Notes: generated by a model from the sequence alone, not told the origin. A stretch of DNA of 64,000 nt from Pseudaminobacter soli (ex Li et al. 2025) (GCF_029892515.1 NZ_JARXVF010000003.1:186001-250000); one strand, 5' to 3'; positions 37,982 through 47,668 are shown, numbered from the stretch's first letter. Numbers and translations: made by a program.

Positions 37982-38626
37982 TTACACGTTCTCGATCACG
38001 ATGCCGCTGATCTCGTCGGCGACGTCCTCGAAGCGATCGACCACCTTCTCGAGCTCGGCATAGATTTCCCGGCCGATGAGATAGGCCATTGGGTCGCTGT
38101 TGCCGTGGCGGCGGAAGAGATCCTTCAGGCCCTGGTCGTGCAACTCGTCCGAGCGACCCTCTATGCGGGTGACCTCCGAGGCGATCGCGCTCAGCCGTGT
38201 GGCGTTGGGGCCGATCTTGTTGAGAAGGGGAATGGCCTCGTCGATCAGACGGGCCGCCGACACGATGGTCGTGCCCATTTCCCGCATCAGCGGGTCAAAA
38301 CTCTTCTGCTCGTAGAGGATGACGGTCTTCACCGTCTTGCGCATCATGTCGATGGCGTCGTCCATCGACTGGATCAGGTCCTGGATGTCGCTGCGGTCGA
38401 ACGGGGTGATGAAGCTCTTGCGCACCGCCAGCATCACCTCGTGGGTGATGGCGTCCGCCTGGTTCTCCAGCTCCATGATCTGCCGGCCATATTTCTCGAC
38501 ATCCTCGCCGCCCGCCAGCAACTTCTCGAGAGTTTCAGCGGCCGTCACCACGATGCGCGAATGCTTGGCAAACAGATCGAAGAAGCGGTCCTCCCGCGGC
38601 ATCAAAGCCCGAAACCAGCCCAGCAT
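37982..38626 (-). CDS. DUF47 family PhoU-like phosphate transport regulator
   Basis: Helical protein of 214 residues of the DUF47/PhoU_div family (RALMPREDRFFDLFAKHSRI; ENQADAITHEVMLAVRKSFI; EVTRIEGRSDELHDQGLKDL). It is thought to modulate the adjacent Pit transporter. First gene of the two-gene operon with pit. Confidence 0.93.
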   Translation of the reverse strand: MLGWFRALMPREDRFFDLFAKHSRIVVTAAETLEKLLAGGEDVEKYGRQIMELENQADAITHEVMLAVRKSFITPFDRSDIQDLIQSMDDAIDMMRKTVKTVILYEQKSFDPLMREMGTTIVSAARLIDEAIPLLNKIGPNATRLSAIASEVTRIEGRSDELHDQGLKDLFRRHGNSDPMAYLIGREIYAELEKVVDRFEDVADEISGIVIENV

Positions 38627-38873
38627 TCCAAAATCCTTCTGTGCAGTCCTGTCGAAACCGGGCGCCGGCGGCAGTGCCGAAAGCGTCCTGGCAGCGGCCG
38701 AAGATTAGACGGCCAACTGAATTCCGGTTTCGTCTATTTCACGATGGACCGTCTCGCTAGTGCAGAAATGCCAAGATCAACGACGAAATCGCGTGAAAAA
38801 GCGCGTCGTGTGACCGCAGGCGGCCGATTTGGCCGGCCCCGGGCAGCCTGGATAGGCCATTACGTTGGGGAAG

Positions 38874-39332
38874 TCAGAGCGCCAGCTTGTAACCGATGTG
38901 GCCCGCGGTGAAGCCTAGCTGCTCGTAGAAGCGGTGCGCATCCAGACGGTCGCGGTCCGTCGTAAGCTGGACCAGATTGCAGCCGCGCTCGCGGCATTGC
39001 GCGATCGCCCATTGAAACATTTGCCGGCCAAGCCCGCTGCCGCGACGGTGGCCTGCGATGCGCACCGCCTCTATCTGGCCGCGCCACGCACCCTTGCGGG
39101 AAAGGCCGGGGATGAAGGTAAGCTGGAGCGTGCCGACGACGACTGCGTCTTCCGTGACCACGGCGAGGAACTGGTTGGGGTCGGCGTCGAGCGCGTTGAA
39201 GGCGCTTCTATAGCACTCGGCCAGCGGATGGCTCGTGTCCTCGCGCTGCCGGCCCAGCTCGTCGTCGGCAAGCATGGCGACGATTGAGGGGAGGTCCGTC
39301 TCGCGGGCCCGGCGGAAGCTGATCTGAGTCAT
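38874..39332 (-). CDS. GNAT family N-acetyltransferase
   Basis: Protein of 152 residues with a complete GNAT core: strand VVGTLQLTFIPGLSRKG, the acetyl-CoA loop RRGSGLGRQMFQWAI (Q/R-x-x-G-x-G/A) and AHRFYEQLGFTAGHIGYKL at the end. Substrate unknown. It is divergent from the DUF4424 gene. Confidence 0.92.
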   Translation of the reverse strand: MTQISFRRARETDLPSIVAMLADDELGRQREDTSHPLAECYRSAFNALDADPNQFLAVVTEDAVVVGTLQLTFIPGLSRKGAWRGQIEAVRIAGHRRGSGLGRQMFQWAIAQCRERGCNLVQLTTDRDRLDAHRFYEQLGFTAGHIGYKLAL

Positions 39333-39511
39333 GACGCAAGCTTAGACGGGCAGGCAGGCGAGAGGCAATGCATGGACGGGGGCCGGATTTGCTTTGCTCG
39401 CTGTCCCGCAAGCGGGTTACATGCGGCACATGCCTCGCTGACTCGAACCTGACGCCACGACAGCCGACATCCACTGCGAGGGGATGGACGCCGGACCGCT
39501 GGGGATTTCAC

Positions 39512-40534
39512 ATGCTTCGACGCCTGTTGCTTGCCTTGATGTTCACCGCTGCCGCTGCACCGGCGCTGGCTAACGATTCCATCGCCGAGCTCGGCACCGG
39601 CGGGCTGGTCCTGTCGCGCAGCGACGTCGTGGCGATGGAAAAGGAAGACCTTTTCATCTCGCGCGACAAGGTCACGGTCGATTACGTCTTCCGCAACAGC
39701 TCCGATCAGGATGTCTCGACCATCGTGGCCTTTCCGATGCCGGACATCGAAGGCAATCCCTACGAGATGCCGTCCATCCCGCGGATGGACGAAGACAATT
39801 TCCTCGGCTTCGAGGTGTCGGTCGATGGCCAGCCGGTCAAGCCGGAGCTGGAGCATCGGGCCATTGCCGTCGGCATCGACATTTCCGACGAGCTGAAGGC
39901 CAACAATGTGCCGTTCTATCCTTTTGGCGACGGGACGACGAAGGCGCTGGAAGCGCTGCCGCAGCAGGTGGCCGATGACTGGCTGAACCGCGGCATCATG
40001 ATCATCGACGAATATGATGACGGCTCCGGCATGAAGAAGGTGCGCACGCCCTTCTGGCAGCTCCGCTCGACCTATTGGTGGCGCATGGTCTTTCCGGCCG
40101 GCAAGTCGGTGAAGGTCGCGCACAGCTACCAACCGAGTGTCGGCGGCACGGTCGGCCTGACCTTCCTCGACGACGGCAAGTTCCAGGGCGCGACCTATGA
40201 TGATTACAAGCGGCGCTATTGCATGGATTCGAGCTTCGAGAGCGCGGTGCTGAAGGAGGTCGGGAAGACTGCCGACGGCTCGCCGACATTCTATGAAAAC
40301 CGCATTGCCTATATTTTGAGGACGGGCGGCAACTGGGCGTCCGGCAATATCGGCGACTTCACGCTAACCATCGACAAGGGCGATCCGGACAGCCTTCTCA
40401 CCTTCTGCGGCAAGAATGTCGAGAAGATCGGCCCGACCACGTTCCGCATGAAGGCGTCCGACTTCTACCCCGACACCGATCTCGACATTCTGATCCTCAC
40501 CCGACCGGGTAACGCAACCGAAGGCGGCAATTGA
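39512..40534 (+). CDS. DUF4424 family exported protein
   Basis: Protein of 340 residues with a signal peptide (RLLLALMFTAAAAPALA, mature NDSIAELGTGGLVLSRSD), matching DUF4424, a periplasmic beta-rich family of unknown function in rhizobia. The ATG at 39512 is chosen because the signal peptide begins there; the frame upstream to 39368 is non-coding. Its stop overlaps the folA start (TGATG), so the two genes are coupled. Confidence 0.85.
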   Translation: MLRRLLLALMFTAAAAPALANDSIAELGTGGLVLSRSDVVAMEKEDLFISRDKVTVDYVFRNSSDQDVSTIVAFPMPDIEGNPYEMPSIPRMDEDNFLGFEVSVDGQPVKPELEHRAIAVGIDISDELKANNVPFYPFGDGTTKALEALPQQVADDWLNRGIMIIDEYDDGSGMKKVRTPFWQLRSTYWWRMVFPAGKSVKVAHSYQPSVGGTVGLTFLDDGKFQGATYDDYKRRYCMDSSFESAVLKEVGKTADGSPTFYENRIAYILRTGGNWASGNIGDFTLTIDKGDPDSLLTFCGKNVEKIGPTTFRMKASDFYPDTDLDILILTRPGNATEGGN

Positions 40535-41055
40535 TGAAGCTTGGAATCTATGTGGCGATCGCAGAAAACGGCGTCATCGGACGCGAGGGCGATCTGCCGT
40601 GGCGGCTTTCCACCGATCTCAAGCGCTTCAAGGCCGATACCATGGGCAAGCCCATCGTGGTCGGGCGCAAGACGTGGGAGAGCTTTCCGCGTCGTCCGCT
40701 GCCCGGTCGCCTGAACATCGTGGTGACGCGCGACAAGATGTTCCAGGCGGAAGGCGCCGAAGTGGTCGGCTCGCTCACCGACGCCATCGCGCTTGCCACA
40801 GCGCGCGCCCGCTGCATGTCCGGCGTGGACGAAATCTGCGTGGTGGGTGGCGGCGAGATCTATCGCGAAGCGTTGCCGCTGGCCGACCGGCTCCATGTGA
40901 CCCATGTTCTGGCCGAGGTTGACGGAGATACGCGCTTTCCCGAGATCGATCCCGAAATCTGGCAGGTCGTCAGCTCGCTCGACGTGCCTGCCGGCGAAAA
41001 GGACAGCCATGCGACACGCTACACCGTTTACGAAAGGCGTAGGGATGTGCATTGA
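40534..41055 (+). CDS. folA: Dihydrofolate reductase
   Basis: NADPH-dependent reduction of dihydrofolate to tetrahydrofolate. Residues show the DHFR pattern: YVAIAENGVIGREGDLPWRL (Asp16-x-PW substrate site), TMGKPIVVGRKTWESFP, RLNIVVTRD and EICVVGGGEIYREAL. The protein has 173 residues. AAGGCGG lies 6 bases before the ATG. Confidence 0.96.
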   Translation: MKLGIYVAIAENGVIGREGDLPWRLSTDLKRFKADTMGKPIVVGRKTWESFPRRPLPGRLNIVVTRDKMFQAEGAEVVGSLTDAIALATARARCMSGVDEICVVGGGEIYREALPLADRLHVTHVLAEVDGDTRFPEIDPEIWQVVSSLDVPAGEKDSHATRYTVYERRRDVH

Positions 41056-41110
41056 AATGGCATTTGGGATCGTTTCGTAACCAAAACGGCCGCTTCGAGC
41101 CGCGGTTACG

Positions 41111-41139
41111 TTGAAAGCACGTATTGGCGTCCCTATAGA
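41111..41139 (+). promoter_or_regulatory. Candidate promoter for hflKC, heat-shock-like
   Basis: TTGAAA (41111-41116), exactly 17 bp, TATAGA (41134-41139), 62 bp before hflK. The wider pattern GTTG-N18-CCTATAG also approaches the alphaproteobacterial RpoH consensus (CTTG, 17-18 bp, CYTATNT), so heat-shock control is possible. Confidence 0.5.
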
Positions 41140-41201
41140 AGGAAAGCACTGATATCGCGCCCGGCGGGCTGGTGCGAAGAATTTGAACCGAAAGGACATT
41201 C

Positions 41202-42314
41202 ATGCCCTGGAACAATCAGAGCGGTGGCGGCGGCGGCGGCCCATGGGGTGGCGGCGGCGGCAATAGTGGGGGACCATGGGGGCAGGGCCCTCGGGGACCC
41301 AGCGGTCCGCAAGGAACACCGCCCGATCTGGAAGACATCATCCGGCGCGGCCAGGACAGGCTGAAGAATGTGCTTCCCGGTGGTGGCGGCGGCAGCCCGC
41401 TGCTGCTCGGTCTCATCGCGCTCGCGCTCCTCGTGTTCTGGGCGTTCCAGGCCGTCTACACCGTCCAGCCGGACGAGATGGCGGTGGAGCTGCGCTTCGG
41501 TAAGCCGAAGAACGAGCTGGCCGGCCCGGGCCTGCACTTCCACTGGTGGCCGATCGAGACGGTCGAGAAGGCCAACACCGCCGAAAAGCTCATCAACATT
41601 GGCGGCGGCTCGGACCGCTCCCACTCGGGATTGATGCTTTCCGGCGACCAGAACATCGTGAATGTCCAGTTCTCGGTTGCCTATCAGGTCTCCGATCCCA
41701 AGGCCTATCTCTTCAACGTCTCCGATCCCGACGGCATGCTGCGGCAGGTTTCCGAAAGCGCCATGCGCGAGGTGGTGGGCCGTCGTCCCGCACAGGACAT
41801 CTTCCGTGACGACCGCCAGGGCATCGCCGATGGCGTGCGCAGCATCGTTCAGACCACTCTGGATGGTTACGGCGCAGGTCTCACGGTGAATGCGGTCTCG
41901 ATCGAGGATGCAGCGCCGCCGCGTGAAGTGGCCGATGCGTTCGACGAGGTGCAGCGCGCCGAACAGGACGAGGACCGCTTCGTCGAGGAAGCCAACCAGT
42001 ACTCCAACCAGAAGCTCGGCCAGGCACGCGGCCAGGCGGCACAGATCCGCGAAGATGCGGCTGCCTACAAGAACCGCGTGACGCAGGAGGCCGAAGGTGA
42101 GGCTCAGCGCTTCATCTCGGTCTACGACGAGTATGTGAAGGCACCGGATGTGACGCGCCAGCGTCTCTATCTCGAAACCATGGAATCGCTGTTGAAGGGC
42201 ACCAGCAAGGTCATCGTCGACGAGGGTAAGAGCCAGGGCGTGGTTCCCTATCTGCCATTGCCCGAACTGCAGAAACGTACGCCGTCCGCGGCTCCCGCCG
42301 AAGGAGGCAAGTGA
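41202..42314 (+). CDS. hflK: FtsH protease modulator HflK
   Basis: SPFH/prohibitin-like membrane protein that with HflC forms a cage around FtsH. The N-terminus is Gly-rich (about residues 5-30), followed by a membrane helix (LLLGLIALALLVFWAFQAVY) and the SPFH domain with TVQPDEMAVELRFGKPKNE and the Ala/Gln-rich helix QKLGQARGQAAQIREDA. The length of 370 residues fits. Its stop overlaps the hflC start. Confidence 0.95.
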   Translation: MPWNNQSGGGGGGPWGGGGGNSGGPWGQGPRGPSGPQGTPPDLEDIIRRGQDRLKNVLPGGGGGSPLLLGLIALALLVFWAFQAVYTVQPDEMAVELRFGKPKNELAGPGLHFHWWPIETVEKANTAEKLINIGGGSDRSHSGLMLSGDQNIVNVQFSVAYQVSDPKAYLFNVSDPDGMLRQVSESAMREVVGRRPAQDIFRDDRQGIADGVRSIVQTTLDGYGAGLTVNAVSIEDAAPPREVADAFDEVQRAEQDEDRFVEEANQYSNQKLGQARGQAAQIREDAAAYKNRVTQEAEGEAQRFISVYDEYVKAPDVTRQRLYLETMESLLKGTSKVIVDEGKSQGVVPYLPLPELQKRTPSAAPAEGGK

Positions 42315-43291
42315 TGTCTAATCGTCTCCCCATCATCGGCATTATCGTCGCGATCCTGCTTGTTCTGCTCTATTCCTCGATCTACGTCGTGAATGCGCGC
42401 CAGCAGGCGATCGTTATGCGCTTCGGCCAGATCGTTGATGTGAAGAGCGAGCCCGGTATCTACTTCAAGATGCCGTTCTCCATGTTCGACGCGGACACCG
42501 TGCAGTTCGTGGATGACCGTATCCTGCGCTTCGACCTCGACGACATCCGCGTCCAGGTCTCGGGCGGCAAGTTCTACGAAGTCGATGCCTTCGTGGCCTA
42601 CCGCATCAAGGATCCGCGCGTTTTCCGCCAGGCCGTGTCGGGCAGCATCCCGCTTGCCGAACAGCGCCTGAAGACGCGTCTCGATGCGGCCCTGCGCCGT
42701 GTCTACGGCGTGCGCGGCTTCGAGGCGGCACTCTCCGAAGAGCGTGCCTCCATGATGCGTGACGTCCGCGACCAGCTGCGCGCCGACGCCAATTCGCTCG
42801 GCCTCGAGATCGAGGACGTGCGTATCCGTCGTACCGACCTGACGGCCGAGGTCTCGCAGCAGACCTACGACCGCATGAAGGCAGAGCGCCTGGCCGAGGC
42901 CGAAAGGCTCCGCGCCCGCGGCCGCGAGGCGGCGCAGCGCATCCGCGCCCGTGCCGACCGCGAGGTCGTCGAAACCGTGGCCGAAGCGCAGAAGGAAGGC
43001 GAAATCCTGCGCGGTGAGGGCGATGCCACCCGCAGCGCGACCTTCGCCAACGCGTATCAGCGTGATCCGGAGTTCTTCGAGTTCTATCGCTCGTTGAACG
43101 CCTATGGCGCGTCGATCAACAACGCCGACACGACCATGGTGCTGTCGCCGGAGTCGGATTTCTTCCGTTACTTCCGCAACCCGTCCGGCAAGACCGATGG
43201 AACCCCTCCTGCGGCTCCTGCCAAGCCCGCTGCGCCGACTGCCAATCCTGCGCCGGCGCCGCAACGGCCTACTACCGGCGCCAGCCAGTAA
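42314..43291 (+). CDS. hflC: FtsH protease modulator HflC
   Basis: Partner of HflK in the membrane-anchored SPFH complex. It has a membrane helix (IIGIIVAILLVLLYSSIYVV), SPFH start VNARQQAIVMRFGQIVDV, and a helical AERLRARGREAAQRIRARAD segment. The ATG at 42314 shares bases with the hflK stop and lies seven bases after AAGGAGG (42301-42307). The product has 325 residues with a Pro/Ala-rich tail. Confidence 0.95.
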   Translation: MSNRLPIIGIIVAILLVLLYSSIYVVNARQQAIVMRFGQIVDVKSEPGIYFKMPFSMFDADTVQFVDDRILRFDLDDIRVQVSGGKFYEVDAFVAYRIKDPRVFRQAVSGSIPLAEQRLKTRLDAALRRVYGVRGFEAALSEERASMMRDVRDQLRADANSLGLEIEDVRIRRTDLTAEVSQQTYDRMKAERLAEAERLRARGREAAQRIRARADREVVETVAEAQKEGEILRGEGDATRSATFANAYQRDPEFFEFYRSLNAYGASINNADTTMVLSPESDFFRYFRNPSGKTDGTPPAAPAKPAAPTANPAPAPQRPTTGASQ

Positions 43292-43300
43292 ACCGCGCCG

Positions 43301-43486
43301 GTGTCTGATCTGATTGCCGCCATGGGTCTGGTCCTCGTCATCGAGGGCCTGATCTATGGCGGCTTTCCCAATCTCGCCAAAAGGCTGGCGGCCGAAGTGC
43401 TGTCGATGCCAGAGAATGCGCTGAGGGCCGTCGGGCTCGCCTCGATCGCCATCGGAGTCGGCCTGGTCTGGCTGGCGCGCGCATAG
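43301..43486 (+). CDS. DUF2065 family small membrane protein
   Basis: Protein of 61 residues from a GTG, nine bases after hflC, with two hydrophobic helices (LIAAMGLVLVIEGLIYGGF and RAVGLASIAIGVGLVWLARA) and the family phrase FPNLAKRLAAEVLSMP. It is a standard third gene of hflKC operons. Confidence 0.88.
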   Translation: MSDLIAAMGLVLVIEGLIYGGFPNLAKRLAAEVLSMPENALRAVGLASIAIGVGLVWLARA

Positions 43487-43622
43487 CATCCGTGCCGGGC
43501 CGGCACGATGGTTGCGCAATAACGACCGGCGCTCGTTAAGCAATCTCGATATATTGACTGGCTAACCTCACAAGCCAGTATGCAAAGTCGCAAACACGCC
43601 TTATTTTTTGCGAACATGGTGA

Positions 43623-43646
43623 TGCAGCCCATGGGCTGCACCGCTT
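43623..43646 (+). repeat. Perfect 18-bp palindrome followed by T run before degP-like gene
   Basis: TGCAGCCCATGGGCTGCA (43623-43640) followed by CCGCTTTTTC. As RNA it forms a TGCAGCC/GGCTGCA stem with a CATG loop. It could terminate the hflKC transcript or be an operator for the protease gene that starts 38 bp on. Confidence 0.45.
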
Positions 43647-43678
43647 TTTCTGTGTCTGACTCCGGAGACATCTTCCAC

Positions 43679-45244
43679 ATGACAGCCAAATTCATCCTGC
43701 CTCGACTGCGTAACGGCTTCGCCGCCGCGACGGCAGCGCTTCTGGTGGGCGCGATCGCCATGCCGCACGCCGTCGTCGCACCGGCGATGGCCCAGGAGAC
43801 ACAGCAAAAGCCTGCTATTCATCCGCAGGGGCCGGCCTCGGTCGCCGATCTCGCGGAAGGTCTGCTCGGCGCAGTCGTCAACATCTCGACCTCGCAGACC
43901 GTGAAGGGCGGCGGCGAGGGACCGGGCGCAGTGCCGATGCCCCAGCTTCCGGAAGGCTCGCCCTTCCAGGACTTCTTCGACGATTTCTTCAAGAACCGCC
44001 GCGGCGACAAGGGCGGCGGTGACGAAGGTGAGGGCGGTGGCGATGCCCGGCCGCAGAAAGTGCAGTCGCTCGGCTCGGGCTTCGTGGTGGATGCCGACAA
44101 GGGCATAATCGTCACCAACAACCACGTGATCGCCGATGCCGACGAGATCATGGTCAATTTCTCCGACGGCATGAAGCTCAAGGCCACGCTGGTCGGCACC
44201 GACACCAAGACCGACATCGCCGTGCTCAAGGTCGATCCCAAGGGCAAGAAGCTGACGGCGGTCAAGTTCGGCGATTCCAACAAGATGCGCATCGGCGACT
44301 GGGTGATGGCGGTGGGCAATCCGTTCGGCCTGGGCGGCACCGTTACCGTCGGCATCGTTTCGGCGCGCAACCGCGACATCAATTCCGGCCCGTATGACGA
44401 CTTCATCCAGACGGATGCGGCGATCAATCGCGGCAATTCGGGTGGCCCGCTGTTCAACATGGAAGGCGAGGTCGTCGGCATCAACACCGCAATCATCTCG
44501 CCCTCGGGCGGCTCGATCGGCATCGGCTTCTCGATCCCGTCCGAACTCGCGGCCGGCGTCGTGCAGCAGCTGTCCGAATATGGCGAGACGCGCCGCGGCT
44601 GGCTCGGCGTTCGCATCCAGCCCGTTACCGACGAGATCGCCGAAAGCCTCGGCATGAAGGCGGCGCAAGGTGCTCTGGTCGCCGGCGTCATCAAGGGCGG
44701 TCCGGTCGACAACGGCAGCATTCAGCCGGGCGACGTAATCACCAAGTTCGACGGCAAGGACGTGCACGAGATGCGCGACCTGCCGCGCGTCGTCGCTGAA
44801 AGCCCGGTCGGCAAGGACGTCGACGTCGTGCTCGTGCGCAAGGGCGCAGAGCAGACCGTCAAGGTCAAGCTCGGGCGTCTCGAAGACGGCGAGAAGCTTG
44901 CCAAGGGCGAAGAGGCGAAGAAGACGCCGGACAAGGCCCCGGCCACGACCTCCGTGCTCGGCATGACCATCGGCGATCTCGACGACGGTGCGCGCAGCAA
45001 GTTCGGCATCGGCGCGGAAGTGGCGGGCGTGGTCATCACCGACGTGTCGCCCAACTCGCCGGCCGCCGACCGCGGCATTGCGCCGGGCGAGGTCATCACC
45101 GAGATCGCGCAGGAGTCGGTTTCCTCGCCGAAGGACGTCACTGACAAGATCAAGGCGCTGAAGGACCAGGGCCGCAAGAACGCGCTGCTGATGCTGGCCT
45201 CGAAGACCGGCGAGCTGCGCTTCGTGACCGTGCGGATAGACTGA
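43679..45244 (+). CDS. degP: Do/DegP-type periplasmic serine protease
   Basis: Trypsin-fold HtrA protease and chaperone. From the ATG at 43679 (GGAGA upstream) the product has 521 residues and a signal peptide ending about APAMAQ. Catalytic residues lie in VTNNHVIADADEIMV (His), TDIAVLKVDPKG (Asp) and RGNSGGPLFNMEGEV (Ser). Two PDZ domains follow, one starting about GWLGVRIQPV and one at VAGVVITDVSPNSPAA. A Gly/Asp/Glu-rich loop (about residues 95-120) precedes the protease core. It follows hflKC, pairing two envelope quality-control systems. Confidence 0.94.
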   Translation: MTAKFILPRLRNGFAAATAALLVGAIAMPHAVVAPAMAQETQQKPAIHPQGPASVADLAEGLLGAVVNISTSQTVKGGGEGPGAVPMPQLPEGSPFQDFFDDFFKNRRGDKGGGDEGEGGGDARPQKVQSLGSGFVVDADKGIIVTNNHVIADADEIMVNFSDGMKLKATLVGTDTKTDIAVLKVDPKGKKLTAVKFGDSNKMRIGDWVMAVGNPFGLGGTVTVGIVSARNRDINSGPYDDFIQTDAAINRGNSGGPLFNMEGEVVGINTAIISPSGGSIGIGFSIPSELAAGVVQQLSEYGETRRGWLGVRIQPVTDEIAESLGMKAAQGALVAGVIKGGPVDNGSIQPGDVITKFDGKDVHEMRDLPRVVAESPVGKDVDVVLVRKGAEQTVKVKLGRLEDGEKLAKGEEAKKTPDKAPATTSVLGMTIGDLDDGARSKFGIGAEVAGVVITDVSPNSPAADRGIAPGEVITEIAQESVSSPKDVTDKIKALKDQGRKNALLMLASKTGELRFVTVRID

Positions 45245-45275
45245 AGCCGGAAACCCGGCGAGTCATCGATCAAAA

Positions 45276-45305
45276 AGAAAGGGCGGCTAGTTAGCCGCCC
45301 TTTTT
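45276..45305. terminator. Bidirectional terminator between protease and GNAT genes
   Basis: GGGCGGCT (45281-45288) pairs with AGCCGCCC (45293-45300) around AGTT, then TTTTTC. The minus strand ends TTTCTTTTTG. The TAG stop of the convergent GNAT gene (45289-45287) lies inside the stem-loop. Confidence 0.88.
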
Positions 45306-45859
45306 CTTGCCTCCCAGTCCTCCCGCGTCACGCGATAGAAGACGTGGCGCTTCAGATGCGGCTGCGTGTCCGGTATCTCTGGGTGGTCGAAGTCGAGCAA
45401 CGGGTCGCGGCGCATTCCGAGCCGCTCCATCACCGCCCTCGAGCGCTTGTTGTTGGTGACGGCAAAGGAGACGACCTCCGGCTTGCCGAGCTTGTCGAAG
45501 CCGAAATCCAGCAAGGCAGTTGCCGCTTCGGTCACGTAGCCATGACCCCAGAACTCCGGCGCAAGCCGCCAGCCGATCTCGATGGAACCTGCCGGCGCGA
45601 CCGGCTCGATCTCCACATCGTGCAGGCCGAAAAAGCCGATGCACTGGCCGGTCGCTGCGATTTCGACCGCCGTCCAGCCGTAGCCCTGCGCGGCGATCTC
45701 GGCGCTTATCTGATCCATCTTCGCATCCGCCTGCGCTCTGTCGCGCCGGAAGGGGAAGAACTCCATCACCGCCGGCTCGGAGTTGATGCGATGGAACAGC
45801 TCGCGGTCGCGCTCTTCCCAGTTGCGCAGGATGAGGCGTTCGGTGCGAATGACGGTCAT
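45287..45859 (-). CDS. RimJ-like GNAT acetyltransferase
   Basis: Protein of 190 residues of the RimJ/RimL acetyltransferase_3 group (TERLILRNWEERDRELFHRI; EIGWRLAPEFWGHGYVTEAA; NNKRSRAVMERLGMRRD). The ATG overlaps the serB stop in ATGA, so it is cotranslated behind serB. Substrate unknown. Confidence 0.9.
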   Translation of the reverse strand: MTVIRTERLILRNWEERDRELFHRINSEPAVMEFFPFRRDRAQADAKMDQISAEIAAQGYGWTAVEIAATGQCIGFFGLHDVEIEPVAPAGSIEIGWRLAPEFWGHGYVTEAATALLDFGFDKLGKPEVVSFAVTNNKRSRAVMERLGMRRDPLLDFDHPEIPDTQPHLKRHVFYRVTREDWEARKRAAN

Positions 45860-46743
45860 GCGGCAAACTCCGTCTGGCTGTAACCCTGAAGATAGAGAAG
45901 GGCCGTGAGGTCGGCATGGTCGATGCGGACCTTGGCCTCGGCGGCCACCGCCGGCTTGGCGTGCAGCGCCACGCCCGTGCCGGCGAGCTTGATCATGTCG
46001 AGATCGTTCGCGCCGTCGCCCACGGCGATGGCGTCCTCCGGCGAGAGGCCGAGGCGGCCAGAGATGTCGAGCAGCGCTTCGGCCTTTGCGGCGCGGCCCA
46101 GAATGGGGTCGGTGACTTCGCCGGTGAGCTGGCCATCGCTCTCGATCAGATGGTTGGCGCGGTTCTCGTCGAAGCCGAGCATGGCGGCGATGCGCGAGGT
46201 GAACACGTCGAAACCGCCCGACACCAACGCCGTGTAGGCACCGTTGGCACGCATGGTGGCCACCAGCGCGCGGCCGCCGGATGCCAGCGTAAGGCGGCCG
46301 GTGATGATGCGGTCGATGACGGCGGCATCGAGCCCCTTGAGTAGGGCGACGCGTTCGCGCAGCGCCGGTTCGAAGGCGATCTCGCCATTCATCGAGCGCG
46401 CGGTGATTGCGGCGACATGTGCCTTGATGCCGACCTCGTCGGCGAGTTCGTCGATGCATTCCTGGTCGATCATGGTCGAGTCCATGTCGGCCAGCAGGAT
46501 CTTTTTCCGGCGCGTCTCGGCTTCCTGGACCACCACGTCGATGGGCTCGGACGACAGTGCCGCGCGCAGGGCGGCTCGCGTCTCCTCGGCCGAAGTTCCG
46601 CCCGGCAAAGACAAGTCTGCGGCGATATCCTCGGCCAACCAGCGAACGGAGCTTGCGCCGACCGCCTGCGAGGCCATATTCGCGAGCGACTGCGAAAGAC
46701 GGCGCTGGGCCGGATGGGAAATGAGGGTGGCGACGAGCGGCAT
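45856..46743 (-). CDS. serB: Phosphoserine phosphatase SerB
   Basis: HAD-family enzyme for the last step of serine synthesis. The catalytic motif is [15 protein letters not shown] (Asp nucleophile); motif II is SGGFDVFT and motif III/IV is [15 protein letters not shown]. The N-terminal 75 residues are an ACT-like regulatory region. The ATG at 46743 gives 295 residues; the longer frame to 46872 shadows miaA. It is divergent from miaA. Confidence 0.95.
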   Translation of the reverse strand: MPLVATLISHPAQRRLSQSLANMASQAVGASSVRWLAEDIAADLSLPGGTSAEETRAALRAALSSEPIDVVVQEAETRRKKILLADMDSTMIDQECIDELADEVGIKAHVAAITARSMNGEIAFEPALRERVALLKGLDAAVIDRIITGRLTLASGGRALVATMRANGAYTALVSGGFDVFTSRIAAMLGFDENRANHLIESDGQLTGEVTDPILGRAAKAEALLDISGRLGLSPEDAIAVGDGANDLDMIKLAGTGVALHAKPAVAAEAKVRIDHADLTALLYLQGYSQTEFAA

Positions 46744-46777
46744 GGGATATTCCGGCACAGATGAAGGCGGCGAGCGC

Positions 46778-47668
46778 GTGAAGAACGCAATCCTGATAGC
46801 CGGGCCGACCGCCAGCGGCAAGTCGGCGCTGGCGCTGCAGCTTGCCACAAGCAGGGGCGGGGTCATCGTCAATGCCGATTCGATGCAGGTCTATTCGGTA
46901 CTCGATGTCTTGAGCGCGCGCCCGAGCGCGGACGATCTCAGTCGTGCGCCGCACCATCTCTACGGCCATGTTTCGCCGGCGATCGCCTATTCGTCAGGCG
47001 CCTGGCTGCGCGACGTGACGCAGCTGATCGAGCAGGGGACGCTTGCCGGCCGCATCCCGATCTTCGTGGGCGGCACAGGTCTCTACTTCCGCGCACTGAC
47101 GGAAGGAATATCGAAAATGCCCGATATTCCGGCTTCGGTGCGGGAGCATTGGCGCAGCCGGTCGCTCGAAGAGGGCTCGGAGCAGTTGCATCGCATCCTG
47201 GCAGAGCGCGACCCGGAAATGGCGCAACGGCTGAAACCCGGCGATACACAGCGCATCGTGCGGGCGCTCGAAGTGCTGGAGGCGTCCGGCCGTTCGATCC
47301 TTGCGTGGCAGGGTGCAAGCGGGAATGCGCTGATCGACCGCGAAAGCGCGAGCTTCTTCGTCCTGGAACCCGAGCGTGCGACGCTGGTGCGCCGGATCGA
47401 CGAGCGTTTTGACCGCATGCTCGAAGCCGGCGCGCTGGAGGAGGTTCGGGCACTGGCAGCAATGCAGCTCGATCCGGCCCTGCCGGCCATGAAAGCCATC
47501 GGCGTGCGCGAATTGCAGGCAGCCGATGCCGGAGAGATTGAATTTCCCGAGGCGATTACGCGCGCAAAAATTGCAACGCGCCAATATGCCAAGCGTCAGA
47601 CGACATGGTTCCGCAACCAGTTCGGAATGGAGTGGAAACGCCTTAAGAGCACAGAATCAATAAGGTAA
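46778..47668 (+). CDS. miaA: tRNA dimethylallyltransferase MiaA
   Basis: Adds the dimethylallyl group to A37 of tRNAs reading U-starting codons. Walker-type [16 protein letters not shown] is at the N-terminus, with [33 protein letters not shown] and the C-terminal [15 protein letters not shown]. The start is taken as GTG at 46778 with AAGGCGG upstream, giving 296 residues; longer in-frame starts overlap serB. Confidence 0.94.
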   Translation: MKNAILIAGPTASGKSALALQLATSRGGVIVNADSMQVYSVLDVLSARPSADDLSRAPHHLYGHVSPAIAYSSGAWLRDVTQLIEQGTLAGRIPIFVGGTGLYFRALTEGISKMPDIPASVREHWRSRSLEEGSEQLHRILAERDPEMAQRLKPGDTQRIVRALEVLEASGRSILAWQGASGNALIDRESASFFVLEPERATLVRRIDERFDRMLEAGALEEVRALAAMQLDPALPAMKAIGVRELQAADAGEIEFPEAITRAKIATRQYAKRQTTWFRNQFGMEWKRLKSTESIR

